From NCBI GenBank assembly GCA_019426215.1, contig CM033399.1, positions 34,543,022-34,607,021 on the forward strand: 64,000 nucleotides of DNA, written 5' to 3'. The notes under the pieces were generated by a model. The model had not been told where the DNA came from, did not search any database, and saw only the letters and a program-made list of their open reading frames with translations. Both the position numbers and the translations under genes were made by a program. Below, one piece after another: positions 1 to 12,053 of this stretch (the stretch's first letter is position 1; every line of letters begins with the position of its first letter). Source of the stretch: Buddleja alternifolia (lineage: Eukaryota; Streptophyta; Magnoliopsida; Lamiales; Scrophulariaceae).

Positions 1-1101
1 GAGAGGCCTCAGAAACTCAGACTGATGTCATTAGCAATACTCTCCAAATGTATTGTGCAATGTCGGGGCAGTCAATTATCCTCCACAAGTCACGAATTTT
101 CTTCTCGGGAAATGTTCCTCGATCGCGAGCCCACCTCATCAGCCGATGTGCTAACCTAAGTCTTACTCGCTATCTAGGTATGTACTTGGGCGCGCCTCTA
201 CATCATTCAAGGATCTTGAAGAAGGACTATCAGTTTATAGTGGACAGGGTCAAGAAAAAATTGAAAAGCTGGAAACGGCATCACTTATCTATAGCTGGAC
301 AGACAACTTTGATCAAAGCGGTTACAGCTACGATGCCTTCATATTATATACAGACTTTCTCAATTCCAGTTGGCATTTGTGAGGCGATTGACCAGGTGAA
401 TAGGGCATTTCTTTGGGAAGGGTCCGAAGATACTCGGAAAATTCACTTTGTAGCATGGGATACGATTTGTAGGAGTAAGTCTCCGGGTGGGCTAGGTCTT
501 CAACGTACCAGGGATGTCAATCTTGCATTCCTCAGGAAGCTTGGGTGGTAGACTGTTCTTGACGAACCGAGGCTGTGGGGTACAAGTTCTTCGACACAAA
601 TATGTGTATCGACAATGTGCTAGATCCCCTAGCTCCACTTCCCACACGTGGAGGAGCATTCAAAAGAGTTTTCCGTTACTTAACTCAGGCTTGAGGTGGA
701 AGGTAGGAAAAGGAGATCGTATCATATTCTGGTGGGACATTTGGCTCGGCAATGACAAGTTAGACTTGCACACGGATGGGCCTTTATCTCTGAAAGATAT
801 GGAACGGACTGTGGGTAGCTATTGGTCCGAGTCGAATGGATGAAAATGGGATGAGCTATCGGCACTTAATAATGACATCGTCGGGCAACTTATGGGCTTC
901 AACCTTGCTTCACGACGTCATGTTGAGGACACGGCTGTGTGGAAATACACGGAAAATGGCAAGTACTCATGTAAGAGTGCTTATACTCAATTGTAACGTG
1001 AGCACGATACGGTGACCTTGGCGGAGAAAAACACATGGGATTGTATTTGGAAGCTGAAAGTGGCGCACAGACATAAATTCTTTCTTTGGCTGACACGACA
1101 C
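1..1101 (+). mobile_element. LINE A, left part (decayed L1-type non-LTR retrotransposon)
   Basis: Reading frames at 48-551 and 514-843, then an interrupted frame to about 1100, encode the C-terminal part of a plant L1-type LINE polyprotein: the region after the RT fingers and palm (motifs YLGMYLGAPLHHSR and LSIAGQTTLIKAV) followed by the start of the zinc-binding zf-RVT region. The same motifs recur in LINE C (33064-35146). Endonuclease and catalytic RT lie outside the window or are lost. Several stops and frame changes show it is dead. It is cut at 1101 by a solo LTR and resumes at 2884. Confidence 0.9.
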
Positions 1102-2878
1102 TGTTGGGTTTCGTTTGAAAAAGCATAAACGCAGAGGAAGGGATTTCAAAAATTAAAACGAAAACCCAATTGGTACTCTAATTCGCATAATTGAATCTAA
1201 AAGCGTATAACGAATAAAACTTACTCATTAATATGAATATGATGATGGAGAAAAACTTCTTCTTCTCCAAACTCGAAATATTAAAGCTTCCAAATCTTCA
1301 ATCCTTTGGTTTGATTCTTCAAATTTGAACTTGATCTGAACAACGAAAATACGTCGTCTCTAAATCGTCACGCACGGATCAACAAACGAAAAATTCCCTT
1401 TTTTCTTTCTCTATGGTCGACGGCTAGGTATAGAGGAGGGGACGAATATTTTTCTTTCTTTTGAGAGTTATGAGAGTTGTGTATTCTCCTTTGTTCTAAG
1501 TCAAAGAGTCCTTGTATACCTCATGACTTATTGAACAAGTAAAAACAAAAGAGCCCTAATATGTAACCTCTCAAGGATGCCACATTTGAGGCCTAGTAAG
1601 CGCCCAATTGGAATCCTTATTTAGCCTCGGGATTTGTTATGTTTAATTAATTTCTTATTTCAATTAATAATTTATTATATCCAATAAATAAATTAATTAA
1701 TTAAATAACCAAATTAATTAGATAAATTAATTCATTAATATATTTCACAAGAAAATTAATTAATAATTAATCTTATCATCATAATTAATTATTTCATCTA
1801 ATGAATAATTAATTATTTAATTTATCCAATAAATTAAAACTCCCAGAAGAAATAATAGAAATTCATTTTTCTTCATTTTTCTTTGTCAATCCTTTAGCGC
1901 GACTCTTTAGGTTCATTTCGTTTGGCAATGAGAGAAAACCAAAGGAAGTGGGTAACACCTAGCAAGTCACGTGTCCCACTTCGTAACCCAAACGAAAACG
2001 AATGATAGGATCATTCCGAAACCTTCCAATCGTAAATACCGTATATGTAAAAACTTTTTGTTCATGTTCCCCGGTCAAGTGAGAGTCATGGTTATGTCAA
2101 ACTCACTGGACTTGACCATATGTATAAATCATAATAAATACGAGATCATTGAGATCGATTTAGTTCCAAGCACAATCGTCTCGTTTTCTTTGGCCAAAGA
2201 CTTTGATCTCTATTTATCTATAATTACATAGGGTACATACTCATTCACTTATGAGAGAACAAATCTCATATTAGATATCTGCTTAGATTACCACTTGCCC
2301 ATCAAGTCCGCATTTCGAGGTTGACCCCACCAAAGGGTGAATTGGGTCTAAATACTCTAGTGAAAGACTTGACGTCACAAGTGCATCTTCAGCTTGATAC
2401 TTCAGGTCAAAGGTTCACATATACCTATTACGCATAATCAGTTCCGTCATTGACAGTCACAGAGTGAAAACCCATGTGACAGAACCGATACGAGTCGTGT
2501 TCGAACATATCAGTTTCACTGACGTGTCTACAATCTTAATCTCCTATCATCCCATGATACCAGACAGGTACTCCCATGTCGGAGCTAAGATTGTACAAGT
2601 ATTCGAAGTCTTTATTTGTCCATTAAAGACTTCATATTACTTGCGAACTTATTTTAGTAATCACGATCGATCTCTCTAGTGTCAATCTTCTTATCCCATA
2701 GGAAGTAGAGGGATCGCACTGAAAACATGGACAAAACGTTTTACATAACTTATAGATGCAGATAAGAATTAAGTGAAAACTCAATAATGTCTTTTATTTA
2801 AGAAGAGTTTAAGTTCAATACAAGATATATGCCTTATACATTCTATTCTTTATGGCATCTGAGGGCATAATCCTAACA
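1102..2878. mobile_element. Solo LTR (1777 bp) inserted in LINE A
   Basis: The segment starts TGTTGGG and ends CCTAACA, the inverted TG...CA ends of an LTR. It is flanked by the perfect 5-bp direct repeat GACAC at 1097-1101 and 2879-2883. Removing it restores LINE A. There is no internal domain, PBS or coding region, so it looks like a solo LTR left by LTR-LTR recombination. The start, with its AAAACGCAG-like motif, resembles long copia (SIRE/Maximus-type) LTRs, but that assignment is only an impression. Short frames inside are not genes. Confidence 0.85.
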
Positions 2879-2883
2879 GACAC

Positions 2884-3878
2884 AATAAGCTCCTTACTAA
2901 CCACACGCTGGCCAACCGGAGCATAGCAAATAGTGGGCTATGCAACATCTATCACCACACTGAAGAAACGATCCTGCATGCACTTCGTGATTGCCCTCGG
3001 GCAGCCAACCTTTGGCGTCGGCTAGTGGCCTCTAAACATCTTAATGTGTTCTTCTCTTTGTCTCAGCAAGAATGGGTGGACTGAAACGTCGGGAAGTCTG
3101 CAAGCAGGTATGAATGGTCCAAAATTTGGAATATCACCTTTACTAAAGCCCTCAATTTTTTGTGGTAGGTACGTAATGCACTTGTGCATGGAAAAGATGT
3201 GGGCGATCCTGTTGGGGATGTGGACATAGTCCGCACTCGAGTTGAGGAGACCTTGCGCTTACAAAACAGTGAAAATATCAAAAACAATAACTTTATTTGT
3301 GTCCGTTGGGAACCACCAGTTCTTGGTTCTTGGAAAGTTAACGTGGAAGCTCCCGGATCGTCGGCTGGCAGAACTCCAAGCCGATTGGGCGAGCATCGGA
3401 GGAGTTATTCGTGACCATAATGGTCACTGGTTTCGAGGATTCAGTGGTGGCATAGGCATGATAACGCCGCTTGGAGCTGAGCTAGTAGCTATTATGTATG
3501 GTCTTAATTTGGCCTGGGATTTACAAATTCGAGAGGTGATTGTTGAATCGGATAGTAGGGAGGCTATCATTGGAATACACGAGGGCACTACCTCTCACCA
3601 CCACTAGGATTTAATTGATCAAATTCGGTGCAAGATGAAGCTGGCACATTGAAATACGTAACATATGACGAGAAGCCAACCGTGTAGCAGACCAGTTAGC
3701 AAAGAAGGGTCTTGCGAGACCCTTTGGTGTCATGCAATCCCCGAGTTCGGATCTGTGTAATACTTTGGAACAAGATCTGCGAGGCCTTATGTGGCTTAGG
3801 AAAATGACTATAAACCCGGGTTTGTCGGGCTAGATCGTTAGGGTCCCCTCTTCTCTTTGTAATAAAAAAAAATTGAAA
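2884..3878 (+). mobile_element. LINE A, right part with RNase H and poly(A) tail
   Basis: This continues LINE A after the solo LTR: the end of the zf-RVT region, then an RVT_3-type RNase H (frames 3184-3414 and 3242-3607, with GVIRDHNGHWFRGFSGG and VIVESDSREAI). The C-terminal peptide NPGLSG ends at a stop near 3832, then a short 3' UTR and an A-rich tail at about 3868-3878. The last 60 bases closely resemble the tail of the SINEs at 16104-16312 and 36914-37119. Stops and frameshifts make it non-functional. Confidence 0.88.
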
Positions 3879-4221
3879 TATTTTTTATACAAAATAAATT
3901 GAAATATATCTTGAAATATATGTTGCACATATTATTTAAGATTTAAAAAATATTATAACTAAATATATGATATACTTAATTATAGAAAATTGCTTGGGTT
4001 CATAAATTGTGAGGAGAAATAAATTACATACTAGTTTCTTTCTATTAGTACCACCTCTCTCTTTTTTGATAAATAAAAGATTAGATTAATAAACTAATTA
4101 AGTTCAAACCAAAAACACATTCTCACATCACCAAATGTTCAAAATGCAGGGAATGAAAATATATAACAACAGAAACATTGATTAAGTACGTACAACTTCA
4201 TACAACCAAAAAGAAACTTAC
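3879..4221. other. AT-rich intergenic DNA
   Basis: I see no gene, RNA or clear mobile element between the LINE A tail and the possible exon starting at 4222. The sequence is A+T-rich with short poly(A)/poly(T) runs. Confidence 0.5.
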
Positions 4222-4735
4222 GTTGGAGATTTCAGCCAAAGCTTTGCCCTCCGTTTCAAATCGAGTAACTTTATCATCACATGTATCAACATTCAACAAT
4301 GTCACGATAAAATTAGATGGTTAAAACATTTAATAGTTAACATATATTTAACATTATATATACACACACATACTTTTGCACAGGTGGGTAATCTTCAATT
4401 CCTTACTAACTTCATTTTCCATATCATGGTCGCTGCTAATCATTAACATAGATGGCCTTACTGAATTAATCTGCGTTGAAGAACACGCGACATGTTGTTT
4501 TCCAATCCCCACCGCCTAGCTACTCCTTCCTTAATATCCTTCGTTTCTCCAGCATCAATATCTTCCGCCACCACCCCCACCACCCCGCCCCCGCCGCTGT
4601 AGCTTCTTCATCCTTCTTTCTTAAGGATTTAGCAGCTTTTTTCTCATCTAGAATACGTTTCTCCCATTTTTCTTTCGTACCTTCGAAGCTTTCTGGTTCA
4701 TCTTCATTTTTAGAACCAACATTTCGATCCATCTT
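4222..4735 (-). pseudogene. Possible host gene remnant, unrecognised
   Basis: On the minus strand an ATG near 4732 opens a charged, lysine- and glutamate-rich peptide (starts MDRNVGSKNEDEPESF, then a KKAAKSLRKKDEEA stretch and a glycine/tryptophan-rich part), closing at 4520. Further down the same strand a second stretch reads VTRFETEGKALAEISN and ends at a good splice donor (GTAAG, 4217-4221). This looks like first exons of a small gene, but I do not recognise the family and cannot join the pieces. The first exon is at the edge of the tandem repeat starting at 4741. Treat as a hint only. Confidence 0.25.
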
Positions 4736-4740
4736 GTGAG

Positions 4741-4911
4741 AAATTAGAAAATGAGAAGCTGGTTCTGTCCTTTTTGGATGTAGGGTTTGGAATGGGTTTT
4801 GAATGGTACTCACGGGTACAGGTACGTACTCTCTCTCTCTCTCTTTATATATATATATGTATATTTATATTTTTAATAATATATTATAATTTTAACCCCC
4901 CCCCCCTCTCC

Positions 4912-4943
<32 letters not shown>

Positions 4944-5075
4944 CTATATATATGTGTGTGTGTGAGAGAAAATAAGAAAATGAGAAGCTGGTTCTGTTTT
5001 TTGGATGTAGGGTTTGGAATGGGTTTTGAATGGTGGTACAGGTACGTACTCTCTCACTCTCTCTCTCTCTCTATA

Positions 5076-5108
<33 letters not shown>

Positions 5109-5152
5109 TTAATAATATATTATACTTTTATCCCCCCTCTCTCTATATATAG

Positions 5153-5184
<32 letters not shown>

Positions 5185-5190
5185 TTGTGT

Positions 5191-5224
<34 letters not shown>

Positions 5225-5899
5225 AGAAAATGAGAAGCTGGTTGTCACGGACTTAGCCTCACTACTAACGTCTCGTGCGGCACTGAGCTTTGACCCGCCT
5301 CTTGCGTGACTCGTGCTAAGTCAGTCTCGCCCACTCATGCTCGTGTGCTAAGGGAATTTGGCAAAGTGCACAAAGAAGTCTTTTAAAGGAAAGCACTCTT
5401 ATTACTCTTCCAACTCTTGGATGTTTACAAATGAGCCCCCTAACCGCTATTTATACTATCCATCCTTGGAATGGATTGCTAAGATTAACTTGATCCTACG
5501 ACTATGATCTATTATCTAGATTATTCCACTAGATATTTACATGGAGGCTTCTAGATAATTCTACCTACATAGGTCTGCACATAATTCTAGATACTTCTAC
5601 AATGCTCCACTCTTATCCAGAATATTCTAGAACTTTCTACAATGTTCTACAACATTCCGGACCTTTCTACTAGTTTCTACAGTATTCTAGAAAATGCCAG
5701 AACATTCCAAAATCTTCTAGACCTTTCTAGAATCTTCTAGATTTCTCCGGATATTCAAATAGCTTCTAGTCTCTTGTCACCCGGGAAAAATGTCATGTCC
5801 CCGTCGCCTCAAAATACTTCCAATTGCCAGTGCGTGACATGGCTCTGTCTTTTTTGGATGTAGGGTTTTGAATGGTACTCTCATAGGAACAGGTATGTA

Positions 5900-5932
<33 letters not shown>

Positions 5933-5995
5933 TATATATGGAGAGAGGGGGGTTACAAGTATAATGATATATATATATATATACATATATATATA
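4741..5995. repeat. Three-unit tandem repeat with CT and TA microsatellites
   Basis: A unit starting with GAAAATGAGAAGCTGG, then a TTGGATGTAGGGTTT core, a (CT)n run, a (TA)n run, a poly-C stretch and a (TG)n run occurs at about 4741-4967, 4968-5223 and 5224-5995. The third unit is split by the solo LTR at 5243-5839. Apparent reading frames here are translations of the microsatellites, not genes. Confidence 0.8.
5243..5839. mobile_element. Solo LTR or short LTR element (597 bp)
   Basis: It begins TGTCACGG and ends GCGTGACA, so the ends form a short inverted repeat of LTR type. It interrupts a copy of the local tandem unit, which gives the empty site by comparison with 4757-4766: TGGT on the left (5239-5242) and TGGC on the right (5840-5843), a 4-bp duplication with one change. 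No coding capacity. Many TCTAGA/TTCTAG-like words recur between 5515 and 5765. Confidence 0.65.
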
Positions 5996-6695
5996 TGTGT
6001 ATATTAAATACATCTTTATATTATTATTATATGTATAGATTATTAAAAATAATTATTATTGGTCACTAATTTTGTGAAATACACTTAGGTGTGATCGAAC
6101 CGAGAGCGGATTAGAATTTCTCGTTATGTAACTGAATGGCTTACTTGCATATTATCTTTAGAGGAATGATATTAGCACTTCACAAATTACTACATGATCT
6201 CCAACTTTAAATTTTATATTTAAATAAAACATAAATACCCTTAGATCTTAAAACTAGCCTTATCCAATCAAAAAACTCAATTATTATATTATAAATATTT
6301 TCTTTACTACTTTAAGTTAAATTCAATTAATTAAAATGGCCCTGATAAGGAATAATTCACTGAAATAGGTGCTATAAGTTTGCCAAGCAAACTCTACCAC
6401 AAAAAAACCTCCTCTCTCAATCTCCAGGAAATTCAGCCCGCCACTAGCTCTAAAACATCCTCTCCAATAGTACCCTTTTAACGGTTACACTACACATAGC
6501 TTTAAGCGTTAGAGTCTCTCTCTCTCTCAACACCTAACATCTCCAACAGTATCCACTTTGAAGTCCACACCCCTTTTAGCAACACCGAGAGCTAATTAAT
6601 TCCCAACTCATATGTTTGTCCCATGTTTTTCTCTTTTAGGCGCTGATCTTTAATATTTGATATTTGATATTTGATATTGTATTTTACTTTTAGGT
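5996..6695. other. AT-rich intergenic DNA with a dispersed-repeat motif
   Basis: No gene is visible. A stretch at about 6074-6122 (TGTGAAATACACTTAGGTG and following) resembles one at about 37578-37627, suggesting both are remnants of one dispersed repeat. Short TATTTGATA repeats occur near 6653-6677. Confidence 0.45.
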
Positions 6696-7440
6696 AGAGA
6701 TGTAAACGAGTTGGGTCAAGTCGAACAAATTATTGTTCAAACTTGTATTGATGTGGGCCTAAAGATGTATAGGGGCATTGTGGTAATTTGACGTGTCACC
6801 GGCTCGGGTCGGGGCGTCTCCCTCGGATCAAAGTCTGTGGTTAATGTATCAATCAAGCCCAAAAAGGCTGATGACCCAATAAGAATACTAGGGTTATTTA
6901 TTTAGCTTAAACATAATAATAACAATTAGGTAAGCCTATTGGGCTCCTGGCAAAGTAGGATCCAATAGCCCATAGCCCATAGTCATCTCCATATAAATAC
7001 CTCAAAGGAGCTAGAAACTATTCATTAACTACTCCCCCAGTAAGAAACACACTGGCTAGAGAGAGTAACCTCATCAACGAACTACGAATCGATTTGATCT
7101 CACATTGATTGGGTACGTAGGCAGCTCAAAGTTACCGAGTTCAGTCTATACCAAAATCCACCTTCAACCTAGTTTGTCATGAGTTGGATCGGTTCCTCCA
7201 CCCCACGTGGTCGAACACGTGACAATCATACTCTGACGATTTTCAGCATCATCAGTCAAGATCGAGTAGCTTAATTTTTTTAAAATATTCTCTTTTTACT
7301 AATTGAACCGAGCTCAAGCTAAGTTTAAAAATTTATTAAACAAAATAATTTGTTCAAGCTGAATTTGATATGCTAAAAAACTGAGCTCAAACGAGTTTTT
7401 AACGGTCGAGCATCGAGTAGTTAGATTCATTTTTCTACCC
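6696..7440. repeat. MITE-like repeat carrying an LTR fragment
   Basis: The outer parts (about 6696-6745 and 7255-7440) have the GTAAACGAG...GAGCTCAAG...TCGAGCATCGAG wording typical of a common plant inverted-terminus repeat; a similar piece lies at 40110-40470. Between them, about 6750-7250, is a GC-richer block with TATAAATACC (about 7001) and GGGTACGTAGGCAG, features seen in gypsy LTRs. I could not find convincing LTR ends or a target duplication, so the inner block is only a probable LTR fragment. Confidence 0.35.
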
Positions 7441-7825
7441 TACTTCTAGGAAAAACATTTTTTTTTCTATGCCAAAAATTAGTTCTAAATGTGCTCATGC
7501 ATTTACTTGGACTAGTAGTTCTTAATATTTTTTTTTTTCAGGTCATATCTTCAGAATCTTCAACCAAATTAATGTTGTAATTTCAACTAAATCAATGTTG
7601 TAAATCTTTTTTATTTCTAATTTACTAAATTCATATATAACAAAATACAAACATTGAGATCATCCAAATAAACGCAAATGTGGTTGATTTCATTGAACTT
7701 AATTGTACCACATAAATAATTATATCGTCAAATTCAGAAATTCAAGAAAATGTAGTTACCAATCTATATCTATTGATATTCCATATTCTTTTCTATATCC
7801 ATATTTATATCTATATTCTATATTA
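7441..7825. other. AT-rich intergenic DNA
   Basis: I see no gene or recognisable mobile element here. Confidence 0.5.
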
Positions 7826-8095
7826 AAAGTGTGAATACCTAAGTTGTTTCTTTCAATTGTGAGTGGACTAATCTATCATTATTAGGATTTAAATAAAAAT
7901 TAATTAATATTTTTCATTTAATTATTACCATACTACACTAAAAGTATGAATACCTAAGTTGTTTCTTCCAATTGTGAATGGACTACTTTATCCTTATCAC
8001 ACCTATTTTGTTTCTTCCAATTATGAATGGACTAATCTATCCTTATTAATATTAAAATAAAAATTAATTAAAATTTCCATTTAATTACCATAAAT
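7826..8095. repeat. Imperfect triple direct repeat
   Basis: The phrase TTGTTTCTTCCAATT-GTGAATGGACTA followed by TCCTTAT and an ATTAATTA-rich stretch occurs three times (about 7840, 7956 and 8011), with changes and indels. This is local tandem duplication with no coding content. Confidence 0.6.
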
Positions 8096-8419
8096 AAAAC
8101 AATTGGTTCATCGATTAATGATTCAGTTAATAATAAAATACAACTTTCCAACTCCGATACATGTCTCTTCATATGCAGTACGTGATAGTGGATTTTTTTA
8201 ATCTAATTGATTGTATTAAAATGGTTGATGGTCTCCATAACTCTTCAGCTGCTAAGTTCTATATATACTTAATAATTTCACTATATATTTATTGGTTGGT
8301 GGTGAAAAAGCATGTTTTGGGTCAGTTTAGAGTTGATCGGTAGTGTTCAAATACCTACAGATTGTGTATTTGAATTGACGGTTTTGATTGATCCACACTC
8401 GATAACAAATTGGATGAAC

Positions 8420-8527
8420 GATATGTTGGGAATCTCTTATGATAATCATCCGCGCTTGAAACGTATCTTAATGCCTGAAAGTTGGATAGGATGGCCCTTA
8501 CGTAAGGATTATATTGCCCCCAATTTT
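8420..8527 (+). pseudogene. ndhJ: Chloroplast ndhJ fragment (nuclear plastid DNA)
   Basis: In one frame these 108 bases read [14 protein letters not shown], then [14 protein letters not shown] and DYIAPNF. This is the C-terminal region of plastid NAD(P)H-quinone oxidoreductase subunit J, from the conserved YDMLGI motif to just before the last residues of the protein. The upstream and downstream bases do not continue ndhJ, so only a short insert is present in AT-rich nuclear DNA. The sequence is still open, which suggests a fairly recent transfer or chance survival. It cannot make a functional NDH subunit. Confidence 0.85.
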
Positions 8528-9216
8528 CAATTTGAGGAAAAGACAAGTTGTGATTGATGCATTTTCAAAATTACATCTCGAATTTGTTTGAAAATTTTTT
8601 GCGAAGAAGATGATTTGGATCTTTGATATTGTTTCAAAGTTCGTGGCGTGTAATTGGACAACTCTAACTTTAGGTTTGTTAGCTAACTTTCATTGTTTAT
8701 CAAAGTTTCTCTAATTGGGAGATAAGTTGGTATGAATTAAAATATTTGACATTGTTAAATTTTTTATTAATAGTTATATTTGTTGTCTTATCATATAATT
8801 ATGAAATATTTAAATATATACTAACATACACCAAAAATTATTTTTGATATGTAAAACAAAATTAGTGAAAAATTTCATTTAACAAATTATTCTAATAAAT
8901 ATTTTCATTGAGCATTAGCATCAACCTTCCTTGCTAAATATTTAACAACTTTGTATAAATGTGATCTAACTAAACTTTTACTGTCCATATTTAAAAATTT
9001 GTGACTTGCTATTAATTTTCATGCAAAACATTCAAATGAAACTAATTATATGTTAGTTAACCTCATCAATTATTCATTTTTTAAATAAACAATACATTTT
9101 TTAAGAATACAGAAACTTTTTACATGATTAGATATTAATTAACCTCATCATGTATTCATTTAAATAGGGCAATGTCAAGAATATATTATTTTCAATGATA
9201 GATAATGAAAATCAAT
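8528..9216. other. AT-rich intergenic DNA
   Basis: No gene is visible. A phrase TATGTTAGTTAACCTCATCA near 9050 is partly repeated near 9130 (ATTAATTAACCTCATCA), a local duplication. Confidence 0.45.
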
Positions 9217-9226
9217 ATGATATGTT

Positions 9227-9715
9227 TTTTTTTTTGGTGCAACGTAAAATCTTTATATATCCTCAACAGTCATGTACAAACTACCACCCTACAAAGGCAC
9301 TGCACCCAACATTCCTGGGCATCAGGCACCATTCCAAAATGGTTTACAAGCCATTTAACCGTCAAAAGACAATAAAATGCTCAACTAAGTAAAATAGAAT
9401 CTAAAAATTGAGTATCTCTATAGTTTAACTTCTGTAAATTTAAGCCTCTGATTCTGATTTTAAGGTCTGTTTTCAGCCTCTCCATAATGCTTTCCTTCTC
9501 AGTCGCAAGATGCTGAAAGACTCTTCGATTCCTCTCCATCCAAATTCTATAAACAATCCCAGCCATTGTCATTCTAACAATGCTTTCTTTCAACTTCCAA
9601 CTCCTAAAAGCATAGGCGAGCCATCCTTGCCATCTATCAAAATTATCTGGACAGTGTTGAATATTTAACCATTTCATGGTTTCCATTAGAAATCTATTCG
9701 CCCATGTACACTCAA
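9227..9715 (-). mobile_element. 5'-truncated LINE, zf-RVT end only
   Basis: On the minus strand a frame of about 119 codons (9381-9740) encodes the C-terminal end of an L1-type LINE protein, including WKLKESIVRMTMAGIVYRIW and ERNRRVF, the conserved end of the zf-RVT region. The tail shows as a poly(T) run at 9225-9235 on the plus strand. A perfect 10-bp target duplication ATGATATGTT lies at 9217-9226 and 9716-9725. This is a short 5'-truncated insertion. Confidence 0.88.
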
Positions 9716-9725
9716 ATGATATGTT

Positions 9726-10469
9726 AGTTATAAAGTACATATTATATTTTTTTTATATGTAGAAACAAATATTCAATTGAATGGTAAAAGAATAAAAATG
9801 AAGGTCTACCAAAATAAGAGTGAATAATCTTCTTTAATTCAAATGACTATTAATTAACTTATAAAAAAATGGCAATTAATTATTAGTTCGGATTATAATA
9901 AAATTTATTAAACAGAAAGTAATCATTATTCATAAAATGACACAAAAATATGTTTGCACGAAATCATATTTCAATTATATCGCTAACAATTTATCAATTC
10001 CATGGGTGCATACTTTCAAAGTTGTTTTTTCGAAGCTTAAAATCTCTCTTTAATTGCCCAATAGGATTATGGGAAATATGAGTCAGCTTGTCTTTTGTCC
10101 CTCTAAAAACTTTTTTCCACCGCAGTACAAAAGAAGAAAAAGAAAAAAAAATTCCACCTAAATAGTAAAAAATAAACAAATGAAAGCTAAATAAATAAAA
10201 AAAAAGAAGAGAATTAAGATGTACAAAACAACGTAAGCACACATAGTTTTTGCTAGTATAATGTAAATATAAATAAAAATTAGCTTTCTGTAACTAGGTA
10301 TCTTAGCAATGTTAATTATCAATCCTTTCATTTTCTCTATCTATTTTATTAAGCTTATCAATCATGTAATATTATTTGCTAATCTAAATTAAGTCAATAT
10401 TCAAAATTATTTTAATTTTAATAGATAAATAAAACAACAAGTAACATCTGTAAAAGAAAAAGAAAAGCT
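9726..10469. other. AT-rich intergenic DNA
   Basis: No gene is visible; short frames on the minus strand are low-complexity. Confidence 0.45.
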
Positions 10470-10575
10470 AAATAATAGACTTTACTTATAAAATATATTG
10501 TTGAAAAAAGTGATTAATTGAAACTCAAAGTTATAGTGATTGTAACCAGGGATGGATTTTAGTTATATATATATA
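10470..10575. repeat. Left remnant of the 440-bp tandem array
   Basis: AATAATAGACTTTACTTATA through GTAACCAGGGATGGATTTTA and a TA run are the same words found in every unit of the array at 18005-22613. The array continues on the far side of the 7.4-kb element, so that element sits inside it. Confidence 0.85.
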
Positions 10576-10929
10576 GGGTAAATTACACCCAACCCCCTGT
10601 GATATTCGTTATTATCACTCCGCCCCCTTGTGATAAAAAAATTAACTAGAAACCTCCTTGTAATTTTAAAAATATTCTTACTGCCTCCCTTTGGTATTTT
10701 TGCTTATAAAATTTTATTAAAAGACTATAATACCCTTGTCCTTTTTAGATATTTACAGAATATAGTTTTTATTTTATTTTTTATTTTATTAATTTAATAT
10801 CTTAATTATTTTCTATTTTGTTTATTATTTTTTCTTTCTTCATCTTCTTCCCCAACACCAAAACCTAACCCTAATACAATTCCACCATCTTCAACACCAT
10901 CTTACACCATATCCACCTCTCAACTTCAT

Positions 10930-11110
10930 GCTCCTCCACTGCCACACCCCAAAGCCTCCGCCGCCGCCGCACACCACCAGCACACCCAAAACCAACCACC
11001 ACCACCGCCGCCGCAACCACTACCAATCGCCGCCGTCGCCGCCGTAACCACCACCGCACACAAAACCAACTACCTCCACCGCCGCAACCACCATCGCCGC
11101 CGCAACCACC

Positions 11111-11142
<32 letters not shown>

Positions 11143-11205
11143 AATATATAAATATATATTTATATATATATATATTATGATGATATTATAAGTGGGAATA
11201 GCCAT
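10930..11205. repeat. CCG/CCA-rich low-complexity block
   Basis: A run of GCCGCC, CCACCA and CATCAT words followed by (TA)n. A similar block in the same orientation lies at 17303-17395. The minus-strand frames here translate to poly-valine, poly-arginine or poly-methionine and are not credible genes. Confidence 0.75.
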
Positions 11206-11908
11206 GAACAGTAAAACTTGGTCGTTGCATTTTTGCCCATTTTTTATTTAATTTTTTCCCATAAGTCCTTCAAACGACGTCATTTCACTCCGAAAATTAA
11301 TTTCCCAACCAAAAGTCACGTGCGAGTACCTAATTGTGCCTTTCTCTCTGCATGTGCATGTTTCTTTTCTATAAAAGTTAGCCTCTCTTAGTCCATTCTC
11401 ATCTTCCAAAAGTCTACCAAGGTTGTGAAAGGCATATTCTCTCTTCTTTTCTTCTTTCTTCTCCTCTTGCTATTTGTTGATTTTTTTTTTTTTTTGCTGT
11501 TTTTATTGATAGATATTCATCTACTATCCAAAAGCTTCTAAAGGTTGTGTAGCAAGGAATCTTTTCTCTCCCAAGATTTGTAAAGGTTTGTTACTTTCTT
11601 TTCATTTTGAACGAGTTTCATGGCTTCCTTTTTTTACATTTTGGATGAGTTTCATGGCTTTGCATTAATGTTCAATGTATCTGTCTTCCTGGATGCATGC
11701 ACTTGGAAAAAAAAGGCATAAATTGTAACATCAATCTTTTAGGCATCAGAAGCAAGCCAGTTTACCAATGAAAAAATTGATGAATGTTTGACAATTTTGT
11801 CACACGAAGTTCTGAACGTTAGGGAATTAAACTTAAAATAATTTACTTTGCATTGTGACTCTCTAATGGTTGGCTACAATCTTGTGGTTTTTGACTTAAA
11901 TAATTAAA

Positions 11909-12053
11909 TTATGATTCTCCCTTTGCTGGACATGGGAGTTGGTTGATTATGACCTTACCTTTGCTGGACATGGGAGTTGGTTGATTATGACCTTACCTTT
12001 GCTGGACATAGGAGTTGGCTTTGACTCTACCTTTGTTGGACTGAGGAGTTGGG
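11909..12053. repeat. 38-bp minisatellite, about four copies
   Basis: The unit TTATGACCTTACCTTTGCTG plus GACATGGGAGTTGGTTGA occurs at 11909, 11947 and 11985, with a degraded fourth copy to about 12053. It lies in a gene-like, T-rich region downstream of a possible promoter (CTATAAAAG near 11370), possibly captured 5' gene sequence. Confidence 0.75.

Noticed and set aside
4774..5225. Two plus-strand frames of 63 and 89 codons
   Set aside because: They translate CT, TA and TG microsatellites (serine-leucine, isoleucine-tyrosine, cysteine-valine runs).
6750..7250. A complete solo LTR with defined ends
   Set aside because: TATA and TACGTAGGCAG features suggest an LTR, but no TG...CA ends with a target duplication could be placed.
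9994..10242. An 82-codon minus-strand frame
   Set aside because: Phenylalanine- and leucine-rich translation of AT-rich DNA, with no conserved features.
10871..11205. Minus-strand frames rich in Arg, Val and Met
   Set aside because: They are low-complexity CCG/CCA/CAT repeats without gene features.
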